Of a stretch of DNA of 64,000 bases, positions 52,306 through 61,892 are shown piece by piece; position 1 is the first letter of the stretch, and the number at the start of each line of letters is the position of its first letter. The notes below the pieces were generated by a model. The model worked only from the letters and a program-made list of their open reading frames with translations, did not search any database and was not told where the DNA came from. Source of the stretch: Rhizobium sp. BK650 (GTDB taxonomy: Bacteria > Pseudomonadota > Alphaproteobacteria > Rhizobiales > Rhizobiaceae); assembly GCF_014195325.1 (NCBI RefSeq), contig NZ_JACIBK010000009.1, positions 148,615 through 212,614 of the forward strand. The letters run 5' to 3'. The position numbers were made by a program, and so were the translations under genes.

Positions 52306-53106
52306 TCAACGGATGCTGAACGGAAAGTATTTCGCGTTGATCGTATCGTAGATCTCGTTAGCCTCGATCTCTTTAAGCGCAGCATTGAACTTGTCCAGCA
52401 ACGGCTTGTCGGTCGGGCGCACGGCGATGCCGGCTCCGTCACCGAAATATTCGGTGTTCTTGATATCCTCGCCCTTGAATTCGCAGCAGCTCCCGGCCTT
52501 TGTGTTTGCCAACCAATCGTAGACCGCGAGCTTGTCTTCCAGGATGATATCGACCTTGCCGTCGGCAAGACCTTTGTAAAGATCCGGAGACGCATGAAAC
52601 ACGGTCGTTTCGAGATCGCCATAGAATTTCTTGGCGTAGGATTCTTGTGAGGTCGCAGCCGTCACGCCGAGCCGCAGTTTCTTCAGATCATCGGGTGACG
52701 TGCCGGTGATGTTTGATTTTTTGGGCGCGATGAAGACCGTGGGGCTGTCATAATATTTCTGGGTGAAGGCAACCTTTTGGCGCCGCTCTGCGCTCATCGA
52801 CATCGACGAAATGATTGCGTCATACTTGTTGTCGAGCAGGTTCGGGATCATCGCCGTCCATTCCTGGATGACAAATTCGCACTTTAATTTCGCCGCCTCG
52901 CAAAGGGCGTTGGCGATATCGACATCGAAGCCCTGAAGCTGGTTATTAGAATCGAGATAGTTGAAAGGAGGAAATGCGCCCTCGACAGCTATGCGGATTC
53001 TATCGTTTTCCGCAGCCCGGACAGGCTCGACAATACCGACCGCAACAACGGCCGCGCAAGCAAATGCGAAGAACTTTGACCGATAGAGAGATTCAAATCG
53101 CAACAT
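52306..53106 (-). CDS. orphan ABC solute-binding protein, polar amino-acid family
   Basis: The 266-residue periplasmic protein has a Sec signal (FFAFACAAVVAVGIVEPVRA|AE) and the SBP family 3 core (IRIAVEGAFPPFNYLDSNNQ; GFDVDIANALCEA; SMSMSAERRQKVAFT). The ATG at 53106 is preceded by AAGGTGA. It resembles lysine/arginine/ornithine or opine binding proteins. No permease or ATPase gene is adjacent, so it either uses a transporter encoded elsewhere or serves a sensory role with the divergent GGDEF-EAL protein. Confidence 0.9.
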   Translation of the reverse strand: MLRFESLYRSKFFAFACAAVVAVGIVEPVRAAENDRIRIAVEGAFPPFNYLDSNNQLQGFDVDIANALCEAAKLKCEFVIQEWTAMIPNLLDNKYDAIISSMSMSAERRQKVAFTQKYYDSPTVFIAPKKSNITGTSPDDLKKLRLGVTAATSQESYAKKFYGDLETTVFHASPDLYKGLADGKVDIILEDKLAVYDWLANTKAGSCCEFKGEDIKNTEYFGDGAGIAVRPTDKPLLDKFNAALKEIEANEIYDTINAKYFPFSIR

Positions 53107-53220
53107 ACCAATCACCTTGACGTAGAGTTCGATTGCCAACCTTGCATCGGCAAGCGTTGCGCGATGAGCAGTCAATCACAAAACGATTAAAAAGCTCGTC
53201 ATTTTGAGGCATTAAATTTG

Positions 53221-55593
53221 ATGCTGCTTGAAAAGCTTTTTGTAAACAATCGCGGTCAGTATCAGGGCGCTCGGGGAGAAGACTGCGTGCTTGCTGATCC
53301 GTCTTTAAGACTACTGGTTCCTAGATCGACGAGGACCTCGTCCGGTTCGGTATTGGTTCTGCTTGCGTTCAGCGGTCTGGCAATTCTCGGGCTGGTGTTC
53401 CTGGCTGCTATCTGGGCTGGGAAGGAAAGCGACGCAGCCGCCCTTGATCGACAGCGGCAGCTGGTCAACAGCCGCCTCCTCGACCAGGTCCGAGGCGTGT
53501 CACAGGATATCCAGCTGATGGGGGCAGGCTATGCCTCATTGCTGCTGGCGGATTCGGCAATGGCAAGCGGCAAGCACGAACGGGCGGGTGCAACATCCGC
53601 TGCGGCATTCGGGAAGATTGCGACAACAGTATTCGGCTACAACGCAGCATTCCTCGTCACTCCAGCAGGCGAGCTTGCTCTTGAGTCCGATCCGGAAACA
53701 AGCCGCCGCTTCAAATGGGTCCGCCCGCTCCTTCAGCCGATGATCCAGGATCTGGAAGCAAAGCAGCACGGCACGCCGCAGGGGTCGACTTCCGATCCGC
53801 AACCCAGTCGGGTAGAACTGATGCGACTTGAGGGCCGCCCTTCGGTCGCCGGCGTCGTTTCGGTCAAAAGTTCTTCAAACACTAATCAGCAGCAAGGCAA
53901 CGACGCCAACGGGCTCTATCTCGTGGCGTTCCGCTTCCTCGACGGCGTTACGCTCGATACGTTGAGCCGCGAACAGGGGCTGGCCGGCGCTCGCTATGCC
54001 CGCACCGCCGATCAGGAGCAGGATGAGGTTGCGTTTCAAATAGAGGCGACGGCGAGCGGGGAGCCGATCGGCTTCATTATCTGGACACCGGATCTGCCGG
54101 GTTCACGCGTTATTGGCCGGCTTGTTCCGATCCTCTCCATCGCTGGCCTGGTCATTGTCGGCCTCTTCTTCGCATTGATGGGCCGGTTGCGTCGCAGCCT
54201 CAGAGAACTCAGCGCCAGTGAACATCACGCCCGGCATCTATCACTGCATGACGTCTTGACGGGCTTGCCGAACCGGGCGCTCTTTGCAGCCCGTCTCGAG
54301 CAATGCCTTGCATCCATGAAATCTCCTGGCAGGCGCTCCGTCCTTGCCCTCGTCGATCTGGACAAATTCAAGGAGGTCAACGACATCCACGGACATGCTG
54401 CCGGTGATGAACTGTTGCGCGGCGTTGTCGACCGGATGAACGCGCTCATTGAACCAGGCGACACCCTTGCAAGGCTTGGCGGCGATGAATTCGCTCTACT
54501 TCTTCCCGATGCCAGAGAGGGCGACGATAGTCACATTCTCCTCTGCAACACGATCATCGGCGCATTGAGCAAGCCATTCCAACTTCGCGATGGTGACATC
54601 GTTGTCCGCATCGGATGCTCGATCGGGATTGCTGCCTTTCATGACGCGGCCCAGGCAAGCAGTGAGATTTTGCGGCGGGCGGACGTCGCCCTATACGAAG
54701 CCAAGACCAACGGACGCGGACGCCTGGTTGAATATGATCCCTCCCTCGATCATCGGGTCGAGGCAAGGGAAAACCTCAAGAATGATCTTCGCCTCGTGCT
54801 CGCAGACCATGCCCATCTCCCCGACAGCGCGAACAACGCGTCTTCAATTGATCCGGGCCGCCTGGAAGTCTTCTTTCAGGGCGTGCATCGCGCCGACGCG
54901 CATGGCAGACTTTCGGGTGCCGAGGCTCTCTTGCGGTGGCGCCATCCGACCCTTGGTTTGTTGTCGCCGGACAAATTCATTCCGATTGCCGAGGAGGCTG
55001 GCATGATAGATCAGCTCGGCCACTGGGTGCTCAGAAGCGCAGCAGAGGCTGCCGCCGGCTGGCCAGCCGACATGTCTGTTGCCGTCAACGTTTCCCCCTC
55101 GCAGATCCGCCATCGGGATTTCGACCACCATGTTCTCTCCATCCTGGCGGAAACCGGCCTGCCGCCATCGCGGCTGGAATTGGAGCTGACTGAAGCTGCC
55201 CTCTTCAACATCGATGAGGATGCCCAGGCAACGCTCGGCAAGCTCCGATCACGGGGAATCCGGATCGCGCTCGATGACTTCGGCACCGGTTTCTCGTCGC
55301 TCAGCCACCTCATTCAGTTCAATATCGACCGGATCAAGATCGACCGATCCTTTGTTCGCTTGCTTGGGACGCAAGCCGAGGGGGCCGCCATCGTTTCGGC
55401 GATCCTGGGGTTGAGCCGGACGCTCGGCAAGGCGACGACGGCCGAAGGCGTCGAGACCGAGGGGCAGAGAGATTTTCTCGTCGCAGCTGGTTGCAACGAT
55501 CTCCAGGGCTTCCTGTTCTCCCGCCCCATGCCTCTCGCCGATTTCCTGCCAACGATACGCTCGACCAAAGCGGCAGCCCAGGTCGTTCGCTGA
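53221..55593 (+). CDS. membrane-bound GGDEF-EAL protein with periplasmic sensor
   Basis: This 790-residue protein has two transmembrane helices (about 42-66 and 302-325) flanking a periplasmic CHASE4-like domain. A GGDEF domain follows with an intact catalytic motif (LARLGGDEFALLL, GGDEF at 420-424), then an EAL domain (EAL at 568-570, NVSPSQI, DDFGTGFSSL, IKIDRSFV, AEGVET all present). Both catalytic sites look intact, so it may make and break cyclic di-GMP. It is divergent from the solute-binding gene across 114 bases. A TTG directly precedes the ATG used here. Confidence 0.93.
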   Translation: MLLEKLFVNNRGQYQGARGEDCVLADPSLRLLVPRSTRTSSGSVLVLLAFSGLAILGLVFLAAIWAGKESDAAALDRQRQLVNSRLLDQVRGVSQDIQLMGAGYASLLLADSAMASGKHERAGATSAAAFGKIATTVFGYNAAFLVTPAGELALESDPETSRRFKWVRPLLQPMIQDLEAKQHGTPQGSTSDPQPSRVELMRLEGRPSVAGVVSVKSSSNTNQQQGNDANGLYLVAFRFLDGVTLDTLSREQGLAGARYARTADQEQDEVAFQIEATASGEPIGFIIWTPDLPGSRVIGRLVPILSIAGLVIVGLFFALMGRLRRSLRELSASEHHARHLSLHDVLTGLPNRALFAARLEQCLASMKSPGRRSVLALVDLDKFKEVNDIHGHAAGDELLRGVVDRMNALIEPGDTLARLGGDEFALLLPDAREGDDSHILLCNTIIGALSKPFQLRDGDIVVRIGCSIGIAAFHDAAQASSEILRRADVALYEAKTNGRGRLVEYDPSLDHRVEARENLKNDLRLVLADHAHLPDSANNASSIDPGRLEVFFQGVHRADAHGRLSGAEALLRWRHPTLGLLSPDKFIPIAEEAGMIDQLGHWVLRSAAEAAAGWPADMSVAVNVSPSQIRHRDFDHHVLSILAETGLPPSRLELELTEAALFNIDEDAQATLGKLRSRGIRIALDDFGTGFSSLSHLIQFNIDRIKIDRSFVRLLGTQAEGAAIVSAILGLSRTLGKATTAEGVETEGQRDFLVAAGCNDLQGFLFSRPMPLADFLPTIRSTKAAAQVVR

Positions 55594-55602
55594 CCGCCTG
55601 CC

Positions 55603-57570
55603 CTACGGTCGCCTGCCTATCATCCAGACGAGATAGGGAGCACCGGCGAAGGCCGCGAAGAGGCCGAGCGGCAACTCGTAGGGGAAGGTCACAGTCCGGG
55701 CGCCGAGATCGGCGATCACCATCAACATTGCGCCAATTATCGTCGAGGCGAGAAGTTGGCTGCCTGCTTTTTCAAAGCCGGCACGGTGGGCAATATGTGG
55801 CGCCATCAGGCCGACAAAGCTCAAGGGACCGACGAGCAGCGAGGCGGCCGCCGTCGCAAGGCCCGCCGTCAGCACCATCATCATGCGGGCGCCGACCAGG
55901 GGCAAGCCGAGCGCGAGCGCGGTCGGCGGGCCGAGCGGCAGGATGGTCAGCCAACGTGCGAAGAGGAGACCGATTGCCAGGACGACGACAGTCAGGGCGG
56001 CGAGAAAGGCCGCCGTTGCGGGCGTGGCCGCTGCGGCCGAGCCGCCAAGCCAGGCGAGGATTTGCCAGGCGCGTTGGTCGCCGACGGTAAGCAAGGCACT
56101 CAGGATCGCCGAACTGAAGGCGCTGATAGAAATGCCTGCCAGCAGCAGGCGTTCCGGTGGCAGATGCCGAGGGGCGGCAAAGAGTGCCACGACGACCAGG
56201 ACCAAGATGGCACCACCACCAGCACCGAGGAAGAGTGCAGGAGTATTGGCGCCAGCCGAGAGGCTCAGGGCAATAGCATAACCGACGCCGGCGCCGCCGG
56301 TGACACCCAAAACCTCCGGGCTTGCCATCGGATTGCCGGTGAGGCGCTGCAGCATGGCGCCTGCCGTGGCAAGCAGGCCGCCTGCTGCAGCCGATGCCAC
56401 CAGGCGCGGCCAGCGGGCGGGGAACAGCTCCCAAAAAAGATTGCCGCTGACGAGTATCCATCCATCGGGCAGGCGTGCGAGGAACAAAGCGGCCAATATG
56501 AGCGGCGGCAGCAGGCAGAGGATGAGGACGAGGCGCGACAGTGGCGCGCGAGAAACGATAACGCTATCGGGCGGATGCGGCGGCTCGACGGCACGCACCT
56601 GCGGCAGCAGCCAGAGCAATAGTGGCCCGCCGATCAAGGCCGTCACCGATCCCGTCGGAAAGGTCTCACCGGCCGACGACGCGACCAATTGCACGATACC
56701 ATCGCAGAACCAGAGCAGCAGGCCGCCGGCAACAGGCGAGAGAACCAGGATGCTGCGCGTTGTGCGCACACCGAGCAGGCGCACGAGCGCCGGTGCGGCA
56801 AGGCCGATGAAGCTGATAAGACCAACGGCTGCGGCAACGCCGGCGCTCAGGGTCACCGCAAGGCTTGCAACGGCAATGCGCGTGCCGGCGAGTGCGACGC
56901 CAAGCGAGCGGGCACTGCTATCGCCAAGGCCGAGCAAGGTGAGCGGGCGCAGGAGTAGAAGCGTGACCGCAAGGCCGAGCAACAGCTCCAGTCCGAGGGA
57001 GATCGTCGTCGACCAGTCCTGCTGGCTAAGCGAACCGCCGTTCCAGGTGACCAGCGACATGAGATATTCGCCCTGCGAGAGCGTCATCGCCGCCGAGAGC
57101 GCGCTGCAAGTAATGCCGACGAGCAGGCCGGAAACGGCCATCGTGATAGGCTCGAAGGCGCGTCGCCAGCCAAGCAGGAAGACGATAGCAGTCGCCGCAC
57201 CTGCGCCGGCGAGCGCCACGAAAGCGCGGTAGCCATCGAGCACTTCAGGGAAGAACAGCGTTGCTGTAACGATCGCAAGCTGCGCGCCCGAGGAGACGCC
57301 GAGCGTCGAGGGATCGGCGATTGGATTGCGCAGCAGCCGCTGCAGCAGCGCGCCGGCGAGACCGAGTGCGGCGCCAGCGAGGATTGCGACCGCTGCGCGC
57401 GGTAGAACCGCATAGGCGAAAATGATCTGCTGTGTCGTCATCTGGCTGGCGTCGAATGGCAATCGCGGCCAGTCTGCTAAAGGCAGATGGTTCAGCGCGG
57501 CCAGGAGAAAGAGCCCGGCTGAAGCGATAAAGGCTAAGAGCGCGGTAAGAAGTGCGGCGGGTCTGATCAT
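55603..57570 (-). CDS. fhuB: iron-hydroxamate ABC transporter permease, fused double-length
   Basis: This 655-residue protein is a head-to-tail fusion of two FecCD-type permease halves (about 1-320 and 335-655), each with about ten helices. The halves share repeated motifs (GAALGLAGALLQRLLRNPIADPSTLG and GGLLATAGAMLQRLTGNPMASPEVLG). The length matches E. coli FhuB. The start overlaps the binding-protein gene by four bases. No ATPase gene follows: the gene ends nine bases from the convergent GGDEF-EAL gene. Confidence 0.94.
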   Translation of the reverse strand: MIRPAALLTALLAFIASAGLFLLAALNHLPLADWPRLPFDASQMTTQQIIFAYAVLPRAAVAILAGAALGLAGALLQRLLRNPIADPSTLGVSSGAQLAIVTATLFFPEVLDGYRAFVALAGAGAATAIVFLLGWRRAFEPITMAVSGLLVGITCSALSAAMTLSQGEYLMSLVTWNGGSLSQQDWSTTISLGLELLLGLAVTLLLLRPLTLLGLGDSSARSLGVALAGTRIAVASLAVTLSAGVAAAVGLISFIGLAAPALVRLLGVRTTRSILVLSPVAGGLLLWFCDGIVQLVASSAGETFPTGSVTALIGGPLLLWLLPQVRAVEPPHPPDSVIVSRAPLSRLVLILCLLPPLILAALFLARLPDGWILVSGNLFWELFPARWPRLVASAAAGGLLATAGAMLQRLTGNPMASPEVLGVTGGAGVGYAIALSLSAGANTPALFLGAGGGAILVLVVVALFAAPRHLPPERLLLAGISISAFSSAILSALLTVGDQRAWQILAWLGGSAAAATPATAAFLAALTVVVLAIGLLFARWLTILPLGPPTALALGLPLVGARMMMVLTAGLATAAASLLVGPLSFVGLMAPHIAHRAGFEKAGSQLLASTIIGAMLMVIADLGARTVTFPYELPLGLFAAFAGAPYLVWMIGRRP

Positions 57571-58481
57571 GGCATCTCCCCCGACGACAGCATTGCCGCC
57601 TTGAAGAGCCGCGCGAAGCGAGCGGCGGCCGAGATGCCCCCATAGGGATTGATATTGCCGAGCATCAGGACCCGCCCGGCGCGAACGGGCGGCAGCGATT
57701 GCCAGATAATACTGTTCTTCAACCCATTGCGGGCCTCGACAGGTATATCGGAGATGATGACGATGCGAGCCTCCGGCTCGGCCGCGAGATTTTCGATCGG
57801 TACCGGCGCAGCAAATGTGTAACGGGAGCGGTCCGCCCAGGCATTGGGCAGACCAAGACGGCCAAGAATATCGCCGAACATACTGTCGGCGCCGAAAACG
57901 CGCACATGCCTGGCATCGCCGATATTGACGAGATAGGTTGGGCGTGAGGCAAAGCGCTCCAGGCTGAGGCGGGTCTGCTCAAGGAGGGCGGCCTGCTCAG
58001 TCACCACCGCCCTGCCGCGCTCCTCAAGACCGAGTTCGCGCGCCAGTGCCGAAACGGCATCAACGGCTTTCTGATAGGGTGGCTCGCCCCTGTTATAGAA
58101 GGGCAGCGACAGGATAGGCGCGATCGCCCTGAAACTTGCTTCAAACCTCAGATAGAAGGGCGAAATCAGGATGAGGTCCGGGCGCAGCAGGCGCAGGAGT
58201 TCGAGGTTGGGCGATCCACGCAGGCCGAGATCGGCAACCGAGGGGTCGAGGACGGGTTCGACCGCGTCCTTGCGGAACTGCACGAGTTCGGTCGCGGCGA
58301 CCGGCATGACGCCGAGCGCGACAAGCGTTTCGAGCATCGCCCAATCGATTGCGGCGATGCGCGTCGGAGCAGATGCGAAGGTCTTGCGCGGAATGGCGAA
58401 AGCCGCCAGCAGGGCAAGCGCCTGCCGACGGCCGATCGAATGGAAGTTCCCTCCATTTCCTGTTCGATAGTCTCTCACCAT
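57567..58481 (-). CDS. fhuD: iron-siderophore ABC transporter binding protein (FhuD-like)
   Basis: This 304-residue type III binding protein has a twin-arginine signal (GRRQALALLAAFAIPRKTFA|SA), FhuD-like lobes (IAAIDWAMLETLVALGVMPVAATEL; PNLELLRLLRPDLILISPFY) and the long backbone helix around the middle. Its ATG overlaps the end of the receptor gene by seven bases. It delivers ferric hydroxamates to the FhuB permease downstream. The exact siderophore is unknown. Confidence 0.9.
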   Translation of the reverse strand: MVRDYRTGNGGNFHSIGRRQALALLAAFAIPRKTFASAPTRIAAIDWAMLETLVALGVMPVAATELVQFRKDAVEPVLDPSVADLGLRGSPNLELLRLLRPDLILISPFYLRFEASFRAIAPILSLPFYNRGEPPYQKAVDAVSALARELGLEERGRAVVTEQAALLEQTRLSLERFASRPTYLVNIGDARHVRVFGADSMFGDILGRLGLPNAWADRSRYTFAAPVPIENLAAEPEARIVIISDIPVEARNGLKNSIIWQSLPPVRAGRVLMLGNINPYGGISAAARFARLFKAAMLSSGEMP

Positions 58482-60619
58482 TGAAAGGTCAGCTTGCCCG
58501 TCACCGTTCTGCCATCGCCATAGGTGCAGCCGAAGGAGCTGCAGCTTGCGACATAATCCTTATCGGCAATATTCTTGAAGTTCAGTGAGGCCGTCATATT
58601 GTCCTTCTTGTAGTGGAGAGCTGCATCGAAGAGGGTCACGGCGTCAAGATCGAGCGTGTTCCTGGTGTCGCCATAGCGCTGGCCAACATAACGCACGCCG
58701 CCGCCGAGACCGAAACCTTCCAGAGCCGTATCCTCTGAAAAAGTATAGTCGACCCATAGGCTTGCCGCATGTTCGGGCACATTGTCCGGGCGCTTGCCAT
58801 CATCGACACCGCCGACGATTTCAGCCTGCATGTAGGTGTAGGCGGCACGCAGCTCGAGGCCATCAGTCAGACTGGTGACCCCTTCGAGTTCGATGCCTTT
58901 GACGTCAACCTCGCCGATTTGCCCGGTTGCCGTGCCGCCGCCCGGCAGGGCAAAGGTTGTCAGCACGTTCTTCTGCTTGAGGTCGTAGGCCGCAACAGTG
59001 AAGAAGCCGTTCCAGCCCTCCGGCTGGTACTTCACGCCCACTTCCACCTGTTCGCCTGTCGTCGGCTGCAAAGGCCCGCCGGTCGCCGGCACCGGTACCG
59101 GCTCGAAAGAGGTGGCATAGCTGATATAAGGGGCAATGCCGTTATCGAAGACATAGCTGAGGCCGGCCCGGCCGGTCAGCTTCTGGTCATCCTTGTCGAG
59201 AGGACGCGCCAGACCGGTCAACCGGTTGGTCGAGGTTCCCTCGGTACTTGCCCAATCTTGCCGAAGGGCTGCGGTGGCGCGCCAGTTCTCATAGGCAAGC
59301 TCGTCCTGCACATAGATGCCGACCTGCGTCATTTGCGAATCGACATAGGTGCTGAGCGTCGGGGCGATCAGTCGGACCGAGCCATAGACCGGATTGAAGG
59401 CGTCGAGCGGGGTCGCCCGCCAGAACTGCGTGCCGACATTGTTGCTGTAATAGCTATAGTCGAGGCCAAACAGCATCTTGTGCTGAATTTCGCCGGTATC
59501 GAACTGCGCCAGCAAGTTGTTGTCGACGTTGAACGTGTTCAGCAACTCGTCCTGGATGGTGGCGTTGCGGTTGATGGTCCGTCCATCGGCTGCAAGGCCC
59601 GCCGTCGCCATGCCGAGCGCCTGATAGTTCCAGTCGAAATTCTGGTAGCGGAGGTTTTGGCGGAAGGTCCAGGTGTCGTTCAGACGGTGTTCCAGCTCAT
59701 AGCCGATATTCGTCAGTGTCCGGTCCGATCTATCGAAGCTCTTGTCGCCGACGAAGAAGTCCCGCGACAGGCGATTGGCGCCCGACGCGTTGAGCGTGAG
59801 TTGCGGCGGCAGGCTCGACGGCGTGCTCGGATTATCGTGCTGGACGCTGGTCAGGATGGTCAGCTTGGTGTCTTCATCGGGCTGCCAGGTCAGCGCCGGA
59901 GCGATGAAGTAACGATCGTTGTCGAGCTCGTCGACCTGTGCCGAAGCCTCCCTTGCCAGACCGGTGAGGCGATAGGCGAAATCAGAATTGCCGGCCACGA
60001 TGTCGCCGAAATCGAAATAGGTGCCGTGAGTATCGTAGCTGCCGGCCTGCACGCCCGCTTCGCCGAAGCGTTCGAAGACCGGCCGCTTGCTGATGAGGTT
60101 GATCATGCCGCCCGGGTTGCCCTGGCCGTAGATGACAGAAGCCGGACCGCGCAGCACCTCGATGCGTTCCAACTGATAGGGATCGACGGCCGGCGCCCCG
60201 GCGGTGCGCATCATGCGCAATCCGTTCAGAAACTGCGCCTGGCGGCTATCGAAGCCGCGGATGCGCGGTGAATCGAAGCGCGGATCGGCGCCATAGGGCT
60301 CGCCGACGACGCCAGGCACATAGTCGAGCGCCTGGCCGACGGTTTCGACATCCTGCGATCTCAACTGGTCGGCCGTCAGCACAGAAATGGACTGCTGGAT
60401 TTCGAGAAGCGATGTGCCGGTCTTGGTGGCGGTCGCACTGGTTCTGGCGACAAAGCCCTTTACCGGAGCCGTGGGATCTTCACCCTTCGCGCCGCTGATG
60501 ACGACCGGAGCAAGCGTCGTCGGATTGACGTCCTGGGCGAGCGCCGACAGCGGCGCAAGAAGCGCGGACGTGAGAACGATGGTCGAAAGAAAATTGCGCA
60601 AGCGAAGAGAACCAGTCAT
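58475..60619 (-). CDS. TonB-dependent siderophore receptor (FhuA/FoxA type)
   Basis: This 714-residue outer-membrane receptor has a Sec signal (MTGSLRLRNFLSTIVLTSALLAPLSALA|QD), a plug domain (LLEIQQSISVLTADQL; YQLERIEVLRGPASVIYGQG) and a 22-strand barrel ending in aromatic Trp (GKLTFQW). The Cys-containing turn CSSFGCTYGDGRTV near the end is common in ferrichrome/ferrioxamine receptors. It is first in an operon with fhuD and fhuB. An imperfect palindrome AATAA-TCATG-TTATT (60652-60666) lies upstream as a possible iron-regulator site. Confidence 0.93.
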   Translation of the reverse strand: MTGSLRLRNFLSTIVLTSALLAPLSALAQDVNPTTLAPVVISGAKGEDPTAPVKGFVARTSATATKTGTSLLEIQQSISVLTADQLRSQDVETVGQALDYVPGVVGEPYGADPRFDSPRIRGFDSRQAQFLNGLRMMRTAGAPAVDPYQLERIEVLRGPASVIYGQGNPGGMINLISKRPVFERFGEAGVQAGSYDTHGTYFDFGDIVAGNSDFAYRLTGLAREASAQVDELDNDRYFIAPALTWQPDEDTKLTILTSVQHDNPSTPSSLPPQLTLNASGANRLSRDFFVGDKSFDRSDRTLTNIGYELEHRLNDTWTFRQNLRYQNFDWNYQALGMATAGLAADGRTINRNATIQDELLNTFNVDNNLLAQFDTGEIQHKMLFGLDYSYYSNNVGTQFWRATPLDAFNPVYGSVRLIAPTLSTYVDSQMTQVGIYVQDELAYENWRATAALRQDWASTEGTSTNRLTGLARPLDKDDQKLTGRAGLSYVFDNGIAPYISYATSFEPVPVPATGGPLQPTTGEQVEVGVKYQPEGWNGFFTVAAYDLKQKNVLTTFALPGGGTATGQIGEVDVKGIELEGVTSLTDGLELRAAYTYMQAEIVGGVDDGKRPDNVPEHAASLWVDYTFSEDTALEGFGLGGGVRYVGQRYGDTRNTLDLDAVTLFDAALHYKKDNMTASLNFKNIADKDYVASCSSFGCTYGDGRTVTGKLTFQW

Positions 60620-60761
60620 TGGAGGCCTGTATATGCCATAAACTGGATTTTAATAATCATGTTATTTTGAGAGATCCAATAAATGGAGCACGAATTTTTC
60701 ATAAGTGCAGGCTATGAAATGGCCTACGTCATAGATTTGATTTCTTCTAACGGGAGGAACT

Positions 60762-61814
60762 TTGGCAAGGACCGAGCCCGGCTTCGAACTCAGACATTTG
60801 AGGTATTTCGTCACCCTGGTCGAGGAGCGGAATTTTGAGCGTGCCGCCGCCCGCCTCGGCATCGCCCAGCCGGGCCTCAGCCAGCAGATCATGAGCCTGG
60901 AACGCATCGTCGGTACGCAGCTGCTCGACCGGAGCCGCCGAGCAGTGCACCTCACGCATTCGGGCGAGATCCTGTTGCAGGAGGCGCGTAAGGTGCTAGT
61001 CCAGACCGAGGCGACGGTTGCAGCCATCCACCGTGCCGGGCGCGGCGAAAGCGGACGCATCTCGATCGGCTATGTGGCGTCGGCCGCCTATTCCGGTGCC
61101 GTCGTCGGCTCCATCAGGGATTTCAAGCGCGATTATCCCTATGTGGAAGTCGAGTTGCAGGAAATGGAACTGCGCCAGCAGTTGCAGCGCATTGCCGACG
61201 GCCTGCTCGATTTCGGCTATATACGTGCACCGGCCCCGATCCCACCCGGTGTTTCGGTCGAGGTCGTGCTGCGCGAACCGCTGGTCGCCATGATCCGCGA
61301 CGGCCATGAATTCGCGGCGCGCTCAATCGATACGCTGGCTCGACTGACGCAGGAAACGTTCATCACTCCGCGTCAGCCGCCGGACGTCGGCTTTCACTGC
61401 AACACGCTGCAGGCCTGCCGCGAGGCCGGCTTCGAACCATCCGTCAATGCCGTCGCGCACGATTTTACCGAGATCGCCACCCTTGTCGGCATTGGCATGG
61501 GCATAGCGCTGGTGCCGCAATCGATGAGCCGGGTGGAACTGCCCGATATTCATTATCGGCCACTCGGCGACGTGACGGTGACGTCTGATGTCGCGATCGC
61601 CTATCGAAAGGGTGAGGGTTCGCCTGCCACCAAGGCTTTCATTGGCCGGCACCGGCAGAAGATCAGTCCTCCAGCATCGGGCGAGATAGGCAAAGCGCCG
61701 GTGTCTGGCGAACCGTCGGACACGACCCTGTCCGCATTGCGCCGTTCGCCGCCAGTCGGGTCCGAACTTGATCTGTCGAGACTACACGAGGAAGGATGCA
61801 AAGTCGATCTGTGA
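60762..61814 (+). CDS. LysR-family regulator with C-terminal extension
   Basis: This 350-residue protein has the N-terminal LysR helix-turn-helix (LRYFVTLVEERNFERAAARLGIAQPGLSQQI) and an effector domain (RISIGYVASAAYSGAVVGSI; VGIGMGIALVPQS). The start is a TTG at 60762 supported by GGGAGG four bases upstream; no ATG or GTG is better placed. It runs some 50 residues beyond the usual LysR length (SPPASGEIGKAPVSGEPSD...), a polar tail of unknown role. It is divergent from the siderophore receptor, but a link to iron is not evident. Confidence 0.88.
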   Translation: MARTEPGFELRHLRYFVTLVEERNFERAAARLGIAQPGLSQQIMSLERIVGTQLLDRSRRAVHLTHSGEILLQEARKVLVQTEATVAAIHRAGRGESGRISIGYVASAAYSGAVVGSIRDFKRDYPYVEVELQEMELRQQLQRIADGLLDFGYIRAPAPIPPGVSVEVVLREPLVAMIRDGHEFAARSIDTLARLTQETFITPRQPPDVGFHCNTLQACREAGFEPSVNAVAHDFTEIATLVGIGMGIALVPQSMSRVELPDIHYRPLGDVTVTSDVAIAYRKGEGSPATKAFIGRHRQKISPPASGEIGKAPVSGEPSDTTLSALRRSPPVGSELDLSRLHEEGCKVDL

Positions 61815-61844
61815 CGCAGATCCACCATTGTATCAGATCCTCGC

Positions 61845-61874
61845 TTGTCTTACATTGTCTTACATTGTCTTACA
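61845..61874 (+). repeat. three tandem 10-bp repeats, probable toxin-antitoxin operator
   Basis: TTGTCTTACA occurs three times head to tail with no spacer (61845-61854, 61855-61864, 61865-61874), ending 18 bases before the antitoxin ATG. Each unit contains TGT-CTT-ACA, a small inverted repeat, and the 10-bp period places units on one DNA face. Ribbon-helix-helix antitoxins bind such arrays cooperatively, so this is most likely the autoregulatory operator. Confidence 0.65.
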
Positions 61875-61892
61875 TCCTGAAGGAGGCAAGCA

